Source: Lachnospiraceae bacterium
Lineage (GTDB): Bacteria > Bacillota > Clostridia > Lachnospirales > Lachnospiraceae
Direction of reading: 5' to 3'
DNA: 64,000 nucleotides
NCBI GenBank assembly: GCA_017936785.1
Contig: JAGBEV010000013.1
Coordinates: 1 to 64,000, forward strand
Below, piece by piece: positions 16,662-29,219 of this stretch. Positions within the stretch are counted from its first letter, which is position 1. Every line of letters starts with the position of its first letter. The translations under genes and the position numbers were made by a program. The notes beneath the pieces were generated by a model. That model was not told the origin of the DNA. It did not search any database and saw only the letters and a list, made by a program, of their open reading frames with translations.

Positions 16662-17365
16662 ATACCCTTTCTCCTTTCCCCTGTAATCTCTCCATCCTTA
16701 ATGGTTATGATCCTTTCTGTTTCAGCAGCAAGCTCCGGTGAATGTGTGATTAAAATAATTGTTTTTCCTTGTTCCTTGTGAAGCTTATGGAAAATATCCA
16801 TGATCATCCTGCCTGTTTTGGAATCCAAAGCCCCTGTAGGCTCATCTGCAAGAATAATGGCAGGATCATTTGCCATGGCTCTGGCAATGGCAACTCTTTG
16901 TTTTTGTCCCCCCGACAATTCATCAGGATTATGGTTTATCCGGTCTTCCATCTCTACAAGCTCCAGCAATTCCTTTGCTCTCCTGTTTCTTTCCTTCCTT
17001 TTTATGCCCCCATAAAGCATAGGCAGTTCCACATTTTTTAAAGCACTGGTCCTTGCCACCAGATTGTAAGTCTGAAAAACAAATCCAATTTTTTTATTTC
17101 TGATCCTGGATAATTCCCAGTCCCTGGCATTGCCCACATCAACCCCATCCAGATTGTAATAACCATCTGTAGGACGGTCCAGCACACCGATAATATTCAT
17201 AAATGTAGTTTTACCGGAACCGGATGCACCTACGATGGAAATAAATTCTCCTTTTTCAACTTTTAAGTCCAGTCCATGTAAAACTTCCAGCTCATTAGGT
17301 GTATTTATATAAAAGCTTTTTCGAATATTTTTTAATTCCAGCATCATTTCCCTGTTTCTATCCAT
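16655..17365 (-). CDS. MacB/LolD-type ABC transporter ATP-binding protein
   Basis: The 236-aa ATPase has Walker A GASGSGKT, signature LSGGQKQRV, Walker B IILADEP and a downstream ITHSPE switch His. It energises the permease encoded immediately downstream. A GTG at 17371 is in frame, but AGGAGG overlaps it and is placed five bases before the ATG at 17365, which is the chosen start. It begins nine bases after the fusion-protein gene stop. Confidence 0.95.
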   Translation of the reverse strand: MDRNREMMLELKNIRKSFYINTPNELEVLHGLDLKVEKGEFISIVGASGSGKTTFMNIIGVLDRPTDGYYNLDGVDVGNARDWELSRIRNKKIGFVFQTYNLVARTSALKNVELPMLYGGIKRKERNRRAKELLELVEMEDRINHNPDELSGGQKQRVAIARAMANDPAIILADEPTGALDSKTGRMIMDIFHKLHKEQGKTIILITHSPELAAETERIITIKDGEITGERRKGIC

Positions 17366-17374
17366 AAGCACCTC

Positions 17375-19252
17375 CTAAAATCCTCCTCCGAATGATCCCT
17401 GACTTGGACCGGCTCCTCCGGGTCCTCCCATCATGTCACTGCCTCCGGGATTTCCGCCGGGACCGACTGTCTCATAAATAATCTGATTTTCTCCATTTTC
17501 CATATTGTCTGACAGATTATTTGAAGAAGAAACTGATGCCACAACCTGCATTCCTTCATAAAGCTGGTCGCTGATGATTTCTACATAATAATCACTCTCC
17601 ATACCACACTCTACATAAATTCTTCTTGTATTTTGCCTATTCTCACTTATATTTTTTTCGAAATCCCGGCTGTTTTGGGAAACACTTGCTTTATCTGTTA
17701 CTTCTATATAACTATTACCTTCTTCATCAATCTGCACACAATCATAAGCAACTGCAAATACATCCTCTCTGGAATCCAAAATAATTGCAGTTTTGGCAGT
17801 CATACCGATTCTCAATCTTTCATCATAATCTTCCAATGTAATTTGAATTGTATATGTAGGAGAAGTATTTGTTGTATTTCCCCCTCCGTTTGTGTCAGAA
17901 CCGGATGTAGAATCAGGAGTCGGTGCTACAAAAGTTACTGTTCCGTTTAATTCATCATCACCTGTGGCATCTGTTTTAACAACAGCTTTTAAATCCTTAT
18001 TGATATTAGATATATCATATTCATCCACAGCAGCTTCTACTATAAAATGTTCCATATCCTGAACCACAAATAAAGTTTCACCATTATAAGTATCTCCGGC
18101 TTCTACATTGACTGCCGTTATAACACCGCTGATAGGAGAAGTAACAACTGTCCGACCCAGTTTTTCTTCCACTTCCTGTATCTGGTTATTCTGAGTCTTT
18201 TGATTATTACTTTGTTCCAGAGAAGTAATTTTATAATTATATTCCGAATCTTCTATCTGATCTTCATTTTTTTCATTTGTAGATGTCTGGGTATTTACCT
18301 TCCCATAATAAGCTCCATATGCTGCATCAGCCTGACTGCTATACTCTTCATAGGAAGCTAAAGTCTGATTTTCTGCCTGTTTTGCTGATTCCAATGCACT
18401 TTCCGCATCTTTCAACGGTGTTTCGTACCGGGCAACTGCATTATCATATTCTGCCTTCGCATTTTGAAGCTTGTCATATATACTTCCGGTAAGATCCACA
18501 TCCGTAACGGCTGCGGCTCTATCATATTCCGCCTGTGCAGCATCCAAAGCACTTTTTGCTTCTGATACTTTTACTGCCCATCCTTCACTTTCCCATTGAG
18601 CCCTGACTGTATCATAATGATCTTGTGCTGTCTGAACTTCAGATTGTGCCTTTTGATAATTTGTTAAGGCTTCATCCCTTTTGGCAGCCAGATTATTATA
18701 ATTACTTAATGCCACATTGACATCTTCCAAAAGACCTGCTGCCTGAGTATCATAATTTTCTTTTGCATCCGTTACAGCTTCTGCCGCATCCATCAAATTC
18801 TTCTGGTTTTTCAGATTATTTAAAGCAGCATTGTTTTCTGCTGTTTCCAATTCCTCCTCCAGATCTGAACTGTCAAAAGTAATGATCACGTCTCCTTTAT
18901 TGACATAGTCTCCTACACTGACATGAACTTCTTTTATTTCTGTTCCGTTTAAAGTTGTAGAAACACTTTTTTCATCGGCACTGGCAATAGTACCTGTTAC
19001 ACTGATGGATGATGTAAGATCCATTTTGGACAAAGGAGTGGTAATAAGACTATTGTCCACTGATAAATTTTTTTTGGCGTTTATTTTTCCATAAATACGG
19101 ATTCCAAAAACCAAAGCTATTATGATCAAAACCATTGTTAAAGTGAAAAATTTATGTTTTTTTACAAATCTGCCTATCCAAAAAAATACTTTTTTAAGTA
19201 TAGTTATGAACCGATATAAAAAATTTTGTGTGGAATTAGAATTTTCTGACAT
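17375..19252 (-). CDS. HlyD/MacA-like membrane fusion (periplasmic adaptor) protein
   Basis: The 625-aa protein has one N-terminal membrane segment (after KKHKFF). A lipoyl-type half-motif with VGDYVNKGDVI follows, then a long Ala/Glu/Gln-rich coiled-coil hairpin (about residues 140-340). The second lipoyl half (VVTSPISGVITAVNVEAG), a beta-barrel part and a Gly/Pro-rich low-complexity tail (GPGG repeats) complete it. In Gram-positives such proteins act with MacB-type permeases as an extracytoplasmic conduit or regulator. The ATG at 19306 is rejected because CCAGGAGG fits the ATG at 19252. It is the first gene of the three-gene operon. Confidence 0.88.
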   Translation of the reverse strand: MSENSNSTQNFLYRFITILKKVFFWIGRFVKKHKFFTLTMVLIIIALVFGIRIYGKINAKKNLSVDNSLITTPLSKMDLTSSISVTGTIASADEKSVSTTLNGTEIKEVHVSVGDYVNKGDVIITFDSSDLEEELETAENNAALNNLKNQKNLMDAAEAVTDAKENYDTQAAGLLEDVNVALSNYNNLAAKRDEALTNYQKAQSEVQTAQDHYDTVRAQWESEGWAVKVSEAKSALDAAQAEYDRAAAVTDVDLTGSIYDKLQNAKAEYDNAVARYETPLKDAESALESAKQAENQTLASYEEYSSQADAAYGAYYGKVNTQTSTNEKNEDQIEDSEYNYKITSLEQSNNQKTQNNQIQEVEEKLGRTVVTSPISGVITAVNVEAGDTYNGETLFVVQDMEHFIVEAAVDEYDISNINKDLKAVVKTDATGDDELNGTVTFVAPTPDSTSGSDTNGGGNTTNTSPTYTIQITLEDYDERLRIGMTAKTAIILDSREDVFAVAYDCVQIDEEGNSYIEVTDKASVSQNSRDFEKNISENRQNTRRIYVECGMESDYYVEIISDQLYEGMQVVASVSSSNNLSDNMENGENQIIYETVGPGGNPGGSDMMGGPGGAGPSQGSFGGGF

Positions 19253-19254
19253 AA

Positions 19255-19285
19255 AAAATACCTCCTGGATTATAGAAGGTATTTT
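19255..19285 (-). promoter_or_regulatory. hairpin sequestering the ribosome-binding site of the exporter operon
   Basis: On the minus-strand mRNA a perfect 9-bp stem AAAATACCT / AGGTATTTT (19277-19285 with 19255-19263) closes a 13-base loop. Part of the Shine-Dalgarno (AGGAGG) lies in the 3' arm, two bases before the ATG at 19252. Folding would hide the ribosome site, so translation of the whole operon could be controlled here. Confidence 0.5.
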
Positions 19286-19370
19286 ATAAAAAAAATGTGT
19301 ATTCATTTTAAAAATTATGTGTTTGAATCATGTAAATTTTATGTTAAAACTGTGAAAATATGGAAATTTA

Positions 19371-20168
19371 TCATTCTATAAATTTATCAATAACGACCAC
19401 TATTCCATCCATATCATTTGACCTGGTAATAAAATCTGCGGAATCTTTTACTTTCTCCTGGGCATTTTCCATTGCTACACCGATTCCCGCATATTGTATC
19501 ATGCTGATATCATTATAGCCGTCTCCACAGCAGATAGTATTTTCCCTGTAAAGTCCCACAGAAGATAACATTCTGTCCAAAGATTTAGCTTTATCGATAT
19601 TTTTAGGCATAATTTCAATAAAGAAAGGTTCAGACCTGTATATACTTAAAATATCACCAAATTCTTCCTGCAGTAATTCCACATACTTTTCCGCTTTTTC
19701 AGGAAGTGCTGTCATAAGGCATTTATTTACATCAAAATCCACATACTCAACAAAATTTTCTACCTTTTTTACTTCCATCCCATTGATCCGTGATTCTATG
19801 CCAATATAATCATCCATTCTGGTTCCCAGAATAATATTCTCATTCTCATAAGTGATCAGACCACAATCGTTGTCTATTGCAAAATCATAAAGCCTTGGAA
19901 TTACCTGTTTGGGAAGGGTTTTTTGATAGACAACCCTGCCGCTGGCACAGTCTACAATACGCCCACCGTTAAAGGACAACAAAAATCCTCCATTTTCTTT
20001 TAATTCCAATTCCTTTTCATAACGGTGCATTCCATAAGTAGGTCTCCCTGAAGCGAGAATTACTTTGTGACCTCTTTTCATGGTATCGATAACTGCGTTT
20101 TTTGTTCTTTCTGTTATTTCTTTTTTTGAATTTGTCAGAGTACCATCTATATCAAGTACCAGAACCAT
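19371..20168 (-). CDS. Cof-type HAD-superfamily phosphatase
   Basis: The 265-aa enzyme has HAD motif I LDIDGTLTNS near the N-terminus, motif II with ILASGRPT, the Cof-type cap, and motifs III/IV at CCGDGYNDISMI. Such enzymes dephosphorylate sugar phosphates, flavin or pyridoxal phosphate. The frame is open to 20279, but a strong promoter (TGGACA-17-TATAAT at 20194-20222) lies inside the extension, so translation must start at 20186 (leaderless) or 20168. The latter gives the usual family length and is chosen. Confidence 0.88.
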   Translation of the reverse strand: MVLVLDIDGTLTNSKKEITERTKNAVIDTMKRGHKVILASGRPTYGMHRYEKELELKENGGFLLSFNGGRIVDCASGRVVYQKTLPKQVIPRLYDFAIDNDCGLITYENENIILGTRMDDYIGIESRINGMEVKKVENFVEYVDFDVNKCLMTALPEKAEKYVELLQEEFGDILSIYRSEPFFIEIMPKNIDKAKSLDRMLSSVGLYRENTICCGDGYNDISMIQYAGIGVAMENAQEKVKDSADFITRSNDMDGIVVVIDKFIE

Positions 20169-20193
20169 TGTTTTTTCTCTATCCATAAAATAA

Positions 20194-20222
20194 ATTATAA
20201 TCAGGTATATTTTTACTGTCCA
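20194..20222 (-). promoter_or_regulatory. promoter of the HAD phosphatase gene
   Basis: On the minus strand, TGGACA (20217-20222), a 17-base spacer and TATAAT (20194-20199) place +1 near 20187. This argues against the upstream start codon at 20279. Confidence 0.75.
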
Positions 20223-20307
20223 TGTCCAAAATAGACGAATAACGAATAAAAATTTACTTATTTTTGTATTTTTCTCCATACAGCCATATATTTTATATGA
20301 AATTTAC

Positions 20308-20336
20308 TGGAACTTACTTTTCTATCTTGTTATAAT
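20308..20336 (+). promoter_or_regulatory. extended -10 promoter of the papain-like protein gene
   Basis: TGGAAC (20308-20313), 17 bases and TATAAT (20331-20336) with a TG dinucleotide one base upstream (20328-20329). It lies about 35 bases before the ATG, which has AAAGGAGAGG. Confidence 0.65.
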
Positions 20337-20370
20337 TTAACCAGTAAAAAACTAAAGGAGAGGTATATCT

Positions 20371-21045
20371 ATGGAATACATTTTTGAAGGAAAATATTTA
20401 AATGAAAATGAAAAAAAATATATTACGATTCCTTTTAATGTATGGGAAGTGTGTGAGGATAATGTTGGGGAAATTCCTGTACATGTTACCATTGAAAAGT
20501 TGAATTTTGACTGTAACCTGGACCCATTGAAAAATGGATACTATCATATTCCTTTAACTAATGAACAGGCTGAAGGTTTTGAAGAAAATACATTTTATCC
20601 CGTTAAATTTTCAATAATCGGAAAGGAAAATCTGGAACGGGAATCCAGTCCTTATTCTTATGAAAATCCTATTCGTAAAATAGACAGTATGAATGTTATT
20701 ATCCAGCCCTGGGATGGTCTTTGCGGACAGACCTGTTTTGCCATGATCGCCGGTGTTACCATTGAAGAAGCAAGCAACATTATGCACTGCCGGGAATGGC
20801 AGGCAAATATGGCAAAGATAGTTCCTTCTTTAGACTATGTGGGAATCAGACATTCCAATCAGATCATTTATACAAGAGGAAAAGATGTTGAACTTCCAAA
20901 ATGCTGTATTATTATGGAAAATCTTGGCAGATTCAGCCATTATCTGGTTGGCTTTGGCGGAAAGTACTATGATCCTAATAACGGAATCATGACAGAAATC
21001 GATAAAGCAAATATTAAAGGTTATCTGGAGATTATCTGCGATTAA
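20371..21045 (+). CDS. putative papain-like (C39-like) cysteine protease
   Basis: The 224-aa protein has no signal peptide. The N-terminal ~105 residues form an unrecognised, probably beta-rich domain. The C-terminal half carries a papain/C39-like arrangement: Gln112, then Cys118 in GLCGQTCFAMIAG, His190 in FSHYLVGF, and Asp201 in KYYDPNNG. This fits a Gln-Cys-His-Asp catalytic set. C39-like domains cut Gly-Gly leader peptides or act in toxins and deubiquitinase-like effectors, but no transporter or precursor peptide is adjacent. It is a single-gene unit between its own promoter and terminator. The fold call is by motif only; function is unknown. Confidence 0.6.
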   Translation: MEYIFEGKYLNENEKKYITIPFNVWEVCEDNVGEIPVHVTIEKLNFDCNLDPLKNGYYHIPLTNEQAEGFEENTFYPVKFSIIGKENLERESSPYSYENPIRKIDSMNVIIQPWDGLCGQTCFAMIAGVTIEEASNIMHCREWQANMAKIVPSLDYVGIRHSNQIIYTRGKDVELPKCCIIMENLGRFSHYLVGFGGKYYDPNNGIMTEIDKANIKGYLEIICD

Positions 21046-21088
21046 AATAACTGATCATTTCATTACATATTTAGGAGCATTATTTATA

Positions 21089-21152
21089 AAAAAGAGAAAA
21101 ATACTAAAAAATAGATTTCTTCCTATTTTAATAGTATTATTTTCTTTTTTTT
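21089..21152 (+). terminator. terminator of the papain-like protein gene
   Basis: A stacked hairpin pairs AATACTA (21100-21106) with TAGTATT (21132-21138) and AAAATAG (21108-21114) with CTATTTT (21123-21129), followed by a long T run. It lies 44 bases past the stop. Confidence 0.75.
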
Positions 21153-21215
21153 GTTTGTTTTCAGAATTCCGATGAATCTGAAAATTATTCATATGAATCT
21201 TAACTGATAAAATAA

Positions 21216-21596
21216 TTATTTATTTTGAAAACTCATATGCTCTTTTAACAATTCCTTATATAATTGTTCCCCATTCCAAAATACATTTGTAGGAGTTAAT
21301 ATTGCCTTTAATCCGATAGGTTCTATATGATACTCTCTGTATTTTTTTAAAAATACATCCAGAAATTCCGGATGAATACCGGAAAAAACCATCATTTCCA
21401 TAGGTAACTCCATCCCATTATATATCTTTCCTGATTTTGGAATTCCCTGAATGCCTGCTATTACACCCAATGGTTCCAAATATTGTTTATATTCAACAGT
21501 AACAACCTCTATATCCAGATCCTGGCACAAAGCTTCTATTTGTTCTTTTTTTGCTTTATTTACTTGAAAAAGAAGTACTTTTTTTGAATTACCCAT
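21216..21596 (-). CDS. DUF3783 family protein
   Basis: The 126-aa soluble protein matches the DUF3783 pattern: N-terminal VLLFQV strand, the MVFSGIHPEFLDVFLKKYRE segment and the KAILTPTNVFWNGEQLYKELLKEH end. Its function is not known. AAAGGAGAAAG precedes the ATG. It has its own extended -10 region further upstream and is separated from gyrA by a terminator. Confidence 0.8.
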   Translation of the reverse strand: MGNSKKVLLFQVNKAKKEQIEALCQDLDIEVVTVEYKQYLEPLGVIAGIQGIPKSGKIYNGMELPMEMMVFSGIHPEFLDVFLKKYREYHIEPIGLKAILTPTNVFWNGEQLYKELLKEHMSFQNK

Positions 21597-21863
21597 TTCT
21601 TTCTCCTTTTAACATTTCGGAAATTTATTTATAATTTTAATATTATTCTTTTGTTTTATATAATTTCCCAACTTTATGAAATTATTTACCAAATTATAAC
21701 AATAAACCGGTTTCTATATATTTTATATATTATTGATTACTTGTATAAAAAGCAATAAAAATAATAACAAATATCCAAATATTCCACTATCAGCCATGAA
21801 ATATATATAAATATTCACTTTGTTTCTTACTTTGCAGTATAATAATCTGAATTAAATCCATAA
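21597..21863. other. A/T-rich intergenic region upstream of the DUF3783 gene
   Basis: The gap between this gene and gyrA exceeds 300 bases including the gyrA terminator. It holds TGTTATAAT on the minus strand (extended -10, near 21694-21702) directly beside a perfect 10-bp palindrome AAACCGGTTT (21704-21713) that could be an operator. No ORF or RNA structure is otherwise seen. Confidence 0.45.
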
Positions 21864-21921
21864 AAAATCCATATATGTTCAAAGAATCTGAATTACAATT
21901 TCTTTGACATATATGGATTTT
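21864..21921 (-). terminator. gyrA terminator
   Basis: A long stem (21864-21885 with 21901-21921, one bulged T) lies 17 bases past the gyrA stop and is followed on the minus strand by a T-rich stretch. It ends the dnaA-to-gyrA set. Confidence 0.75.
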
Positions 21922-21937
21922 AAAAAATTATGATTGA

Positions 21938-24490
21938 TTATTCTTCTGTTTCATCAGAAATAATCTCATCTGATTCCTCTAAAACTTCTTCAGGATTATC
22001 CTCTGATAAATCATCTATTTCGCCGTCTTCACCTGACACCTTTTCCCTTACTTTTGCAATCTTTGCAATTTTAACATCAGGATCTAAGTTCATAAGTTTT
22101 ACACCGGATGTATTTCTTCCCTGAATGGAAACATCACTCATGGCAATCTGGATAATGATTCCTTCATCCGTGATCATCATGATTTCATGATCATCATTAA
22201 CTGCCTTAACACCAATAACATCACCGGTCTTTTCTACAATTTTATAACATCTTACACCCTTGCCGCCACGATTCTGAACATGGAATTCATCCAAACGTGT
22301 TCTTTTTCCAAGACCTTTTTCAGAAACGATCAACAAAGTTTCTCCCTGGTGCTCAAGCTGCATACCAATGATCTCATCATCTTTTCCAAGATTCATACCA
22401 ATAACGCCCATGGATGTTCTTCCCGTTGCCCGTACATCCGTTTCTTTAAAACGGATACACATACCTTTTTTGGTAATAAGGAAGATTTCACTATCTGCAT
22501 CGGTACTCTTTACTTCTATGAGCTCATCATTTTCCCTGATATTGATAGCAGCCAATCCGTTTTTACGGATATTTTTAAATTCATAAAGAGGTGTTTTCTT
22601 TACAATACCATTTTTCGTTACCATAAAGAGATTTTTTTCCGCTTCATGATCTTCAATGGGAATAACTGCGGAAATTTTTTCTCCCGGATTTAACTGCAGC
22701 AGATTTACAATAGCAGTTCCCCTTGCAGTTCTTCCTGCCTCAGGAATCTGATAAGCCTTTAATCTGTAAGCCCTTCCATAATTGGTAAAGAACATAATAT
22801 AGTCATGGGTTTTCATCATAAGAAGATCTTCTATGTAATCATCTTCTATGGTCTGCATTCCTTTAATGCCTTTACCGCCTCTATGCTGAACCTTAAAGTT
22901 ATCTACAGTCATTCTCTTAACATAACCAAGACTTGTCATGGCAATTACTGTATTTTCCAAAGGAATCAGATCTTCCATGGAAATATCAAATTCATCATAA
23001 CCGATCTTACTTCTTCTATCATCGCCAAATTTATCGGAAATGACAATAATTTCCTCTTTAATTACCTTTAACAACTCTTTTTCATCAGCAAGAATAGATT
23101 TTAAATAAGCGATTCTCTCAAGTAATTCTTTATGTTCATTTTCAAGCTTTTCTCTTTCCAAACCTGTAAGAGCACGCAGACGCATATCTACAATTGCCTG
23201 AGCCTGAACATCTGTTAAACCGAATCTCTCAATTAAGCTTTCTTTTGCAACCTGTGTTGTAGAACTTCCTCTGATAATCTTAATAACTTCATCAATATTA
23301 TCTAAAGCTATCAATAATCCCTGTAAAATATGATCTCTTTCTTCTGCTTTATTCAGATCATATTTTGTTCTTCTGGTCACAACATCTTTCTGATGTTTCA
23401 GATAATAATTCAACATATCCAGAAGATTTAATACTTTAGGCTGATTATCCACCAGAGCCAGCATGATAACACCAAAGGTATCCTGTAACTGAGTATGTTT
23501 ATATAGATGGTTAAGCATTACATTTGCATTGATGTCTTTACGAAGTTCAATAACAACTCTCATGCCTTCACGGCTGGATTCATCTCTTAAATCTGTTATA
23601 CCATCCAGTTTTTTATTTTTTACCATCTCAGCAATCTTTAATATAAGATTTGCTTTATTTACCATATACGGAAGCTCCGTTACAATAATACGGCTCTTTC
23701 CGTTTGGCATGGTTTCAATATTTGTCACTGCACGGACTCTTACTTTTCCTCTGCCTGTTCTGTATGCTTCTTCACTTCCGGCAGTTCCTAAAATTACGCC
23801 GCCGGTAGGAAAATCAGGAGCTTTGACGATTTCCAATAATTCTTCAATACTTGTATCCCTGTCTTCTTCAATACGATTATCAATAATCTTAACAACAGCT
23901 CCGACTACTTCTCTTAAGTTATGAGGAGGAATATTAGTAGCCATACCTACTGCAATACCTGTTGTTCCGTTTACCAAAAGATTTGGATAACGGCTTGGCA
24001 AAACAGAAGGTTCTTTTTCTGTTTCATCGAAGTTAGGAACAAAATCAACAGTATCTTTATTGATATCTGCAAGTAATTCCATGGAAATTTTGGAAAGTCT
24101 TGCCTCTGTATAACGCATTGCCGCAGCGCCGTCACCGTCTACGGAACCGAAGTTTCCATGACCATCTACCAGTGGATAACGGAAAGACCATTCCTGTGCC
24201 ATATTTACCAAAGCTCCATAAATAGAGCTGTCACCATGAGGGTGATATTTACCCATTGTATCACCGACGATACGGGCGCTCTTACGATGAGGCTTATCAG
24301 GACCGTTATTTAATTCAATCATGGAATAAAGAACTCTACGCTGAACCGGCTTTAAACCATCCCTTACATCTGGAAGGGCACGGGAAGCAATTACACTCAT
24401 GGCATAATCTATATAAGATGTTTCCATGGTCTTCTTCAAATCAACATGCTTGATCTTATCATATTCCTTATCAAAAATCTGATCGTCCAT
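21938..24490 (-). CDS. gyrA: DNA gyrase subunit A
   Basis: The 850-aa subunit cuts and rejoins DNA with gyrase B to introduce negative supercoils. The N-terminal [13 protein letters not shown], the catalytic Tyr in [11 protein letters not shown], and the IQFDKFKQ-equivalent breakage-reunion core are present. Six C-terminal beta-pinwheel blades include the GyrA-box-like [10 protein letters not shown] segment that marks gyrase rather than topoisomerase IV. The tail is acidic (Glu/Asp/Ser). A start at 24526 is in frame, but GGAG is correctly spaced for the ATG at 24490. It follows gyrB closely. Confidence 0.97.
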   Translation of the reverse strand: MDDQIFDKEYDKIKHVDLKKTMETSYIDYAMSVIASRALPDVRDGLKPVQRRVLYSMIELNNGPDKPHRKSARIVGDTMGKYHPHGDSSIYGALVNMAQEWSFRYPLVDGHGNFGSVDGDGAAAMRYTEARLSKISMELLADINKDTVDFVPNFDETEKEPSVLPSRYPNLLVNGTTGIAVGMATNIPPHNLREVVGAVVKIIDNRIEEDRDTSIEELLEIVKAPDFPTGGVILGTAGSEEAYRTGRGKVRVRAVTNIETMPNGKSRIIVTELPYMVNKANLILKIAEMVKNKKLDGITDLRDESSREGMRVVIELRKDINANVMLNHLYKHTQLQDTFGVIMLALVDNQPKVLNLLDMLNYYLKHQKDVVTRRTKYDLNKAEERDHILQGLLIALDNIDEVIKIIRGSSTTQVAKESLIERFGLTDVQAQAIVDMRLRALTGLEREKLENEHKELLERIAYLKSILADEKELLKVIKEEIIVISDKFGDDRRSKIGYDEFDISMEDLIPLENTVIAMTSLGYVKRMTVDNFKVQHRGGKGIKGMQTIEDDYIEDLLMMKTHDYIMFFTNYGRAYRLKAYQIPEAGRTARGTAIVNLLQLNPGEKISAVIPIEDHEAEKNLFMVTKNGIVKKTPLYEFKNIRKNGLAAINIRENDELIEVKSTDADSEIFLITKKGMCIRFKETDVRATGRTSMGVIGMNLGKDDEIIGMQLEHQGETLLIVSEKGLGKRTRLDEFHVQNRGGKGVRCYKIVEKTGDVIGVKAVNDDHEIMMITDEGIIIQIAMSDVSIQGRNTSGVKLMNLDPDVKIAKIAKVREKVSGEDGEIDDLSEDNPEEVLEESDEIISDETEE

Positions 24491-24566
24491 TTTCATCTCC
24501 GTTTCTGAAAACAATAGAAAACTCATATGTTTTCATCTTAGCTAAGAATATTGGATATTATATAAA

Positions 24567-27597
<3,031 letters not shown>

Positions 27598-27633
27598 TTT
27601 TTTTACCTATGTACCAAAAATAATATTCCTATT

Positions 27634-27846
27634 TTATTTTTCAATCATGATTGTTTCTCCTTCAAAAGAAACAATATCTCCGTCAACTAATTTTTTTCCT
27701 CTTTGGTATTCAGTTTCACCATTAACTAAAACAAGCCCGTCAAGGATTGCCATCTTGGCATCAACACCGGATTCTACCAGACCGGCTGCCTTTAACGCCT
27801 GTCCTAATTTTATATAGTCTTCCCTTAATTTTATTTTATATACCAT
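27634..27846 (-). CDS. yaaA: S4-domain RNA-binding protein YaaA
   Basis: The 70-aa single-domain S4 protein (LGQALKAAGLVESGVDAKMAI, then VLVNGETEYQRGKKLVDGD) is the small RNA-binding protein always found between dnaN and recF in Firmicutes. It is thought to contact ribosomal RNA, but its exact role is not settled. Confidence 0.93.
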   Translation of the reverse strand: MVYKIKLREDYIKLGQALKAAGLVESGVDAKMAILDGLVLVNGETEYQRGKKLVDGDIVSFEGETIMIEK

Positions 27847-27903
27847 ATTCTGCTTCCTGATTTAGAATTTTTTCTTTTTTATTTATCCTGCTAATTCATC
27901 AAA

Positions 27904-29013
27904 TTAGTTTGATACTGTAAAATTAACAGGAAGGATCAGATAAAGATAACTATTCTGTTCATCTCTGATAATACAAGGAGCCTTTGGATTGACCATATAA
28001 ATATTGATTTCTTCATCATCTATTACTTTTAAGGCATCAATTAAGAATTTAGGATTAAATCCGATCATAATATCCTTGCCTTCTTTGGTAATATCAATAT
28101 TTTCATTCATGGAACCAATAGTAGAATTTATTTTCAATTCCATATCTGAATCTGTAATATTCATAATAATAGGCTTTTTATCTCCTTCTTTTACAAGAAG
28201 AGTTGCCCTGTCTATACAATTTAAAAATTCTTTTTTGTTGATGTTCATCTTTGTTTCATAATCTGTAGATAACATCTGATCGATCTTAAAATATTCTCCT
28301 TCTATAAGTCTGGATAATACTACAGTCTGATCAAACTCAAATAAAATATGTTTATCTGTAAAATAGATGGTTACATCCTTATCTGCTTCTCCGGTTAAAA
28401 TCTTGCTGATCTCATTTAATGTTTTACCGGGAACAACTACCTTAATCGGTTCATAGCTGTCTTTTAATTCTATATTACGAAGGGAAATGCGGTGACCATC
28501 AAGAGAAACAACTTTTAAATTGTTATCCTTGATTTCAAAAAGCTCACCTGTCATCAATTTATTATTTTCATTATCGGCAATAGAAAAAATAGTCTGCCTG
28601 ATAATTTCTTTTAAAGTAAACTGGCTGATCACAACATTATGATCTTTTTCTATTTGCGGAAGATAAGAAAAATCCTCTCCGCTTTTTCCAACAATGTTAA
28701 ATTTTGCCTTTTCACAGGTAATAACAGTATTTAAATTACTATCTGTTTCAATTGTTATCATATTGTCAGGAAGTTTACGTACAATTTCTAAAAATATTTT
28801 TGCATCTAATGCAATAATACCTTTTTCTACAATGTCTCCGTCTATAATCGTTTCAATACCTAATTCCATATCATTAGCGGTTAATTTAATTTCTCCTTTA
28901 GACGCATCGATTAAAATACATTCCAGAATAGGCATTGTTGTTTTACCGGGAACTGCTTTGCTTACAATCTGAACCCCGTTTAAGAGATTTGCTTTTTTAC
29001 AAACAAGTTTCAT
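27904..29013 (-). CDS. dnaN: DNA polymerase III beta subunit (sliding clamp)
   Basis: The 369-aa protein has three repeated clamp domains. It forms a ring dimer that tethers polymerase III to DNA. MKLVCKKANLLNGVQIVSKA, TANDMELGIE and the C-terminal RDEQNSYLYLILPVN are family hallmarks. A start at 29037 is in frame, but GGGAG lies before the ATG at 29013, which gives the normal N-terminus. A DnaA box (29016-29024) lies directly in its leader. Confidence 0.97.
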   Translation of the reverse strand: MKLVCKKANLLNGVQIVSKAVPGKTTMPILECILIDASKGEIKLTANDMELGIETIIDGDIVEKGIIALDAKIFLEIVRKLPDNMITIETDSNLNTVITCEKAKFNIVGKSGEDFSYLPQIEKDHNVVISQFTLKEIIRQTIFSIADNENNKLMTGELFEIKDNNLKVVSLDGHRISLRNIELKDSYEPIKVVVPGKTLNEISKILTGEADKDVTIYFTDKHILFEFDQTVVLSRLIEGEYFKIDQMLSTDYETKMNINKKEFLNCIDRATLLVKEGDKKPIIMNITDSDMELKINSTIGSMNENIDITKEGKDIMIGFNPKFLIDALKVIDDEEINIYMVNPKAPCIIRDEQNSYLYLILPVNFTVSN

Positions 29014-29015
29014 AA

Positions 29016-29219
29016 TGTGTATAACTCCCTTCACCAAAAATATAGCTGTCTTTTACGCACGCGATATTATATAAAAATATTAATTTTAAACGTATTCATA
29101 ATAATGGTTGTGGATTTGTTCATAACCTTATCTATTATAGCATTTTTAAAGTAAAATTACTACGTATAAGTATGTGAATTAGTAATATTTTTTTGTGGAA
29201 AAGATCATACTTATACACT
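29016..29219. other. dnaA-dnaN intergenic DnaA-box cluster (second half of oriC)
   Basis: The spacer holds TTATACACA on the minus strand (29016-29024), a weaker TGTGGATTT (29109-29117), and TTATACACT (29211-29219) overlapping the dnaA stop. With the cluster upstream of dnaA this gives the bipartite origin layout known from Bacillus and other Firmicutes. The dnaN promoter is probably here too, but no clear hexamer pair was fixed. Confidence 0.65.

Noticed and set aside
22187..23924. Several plus-strand ORFs opposite gyrA
   Set aside because: All lie inside the well-conserved gyrA gene in other frames and show no family signature.
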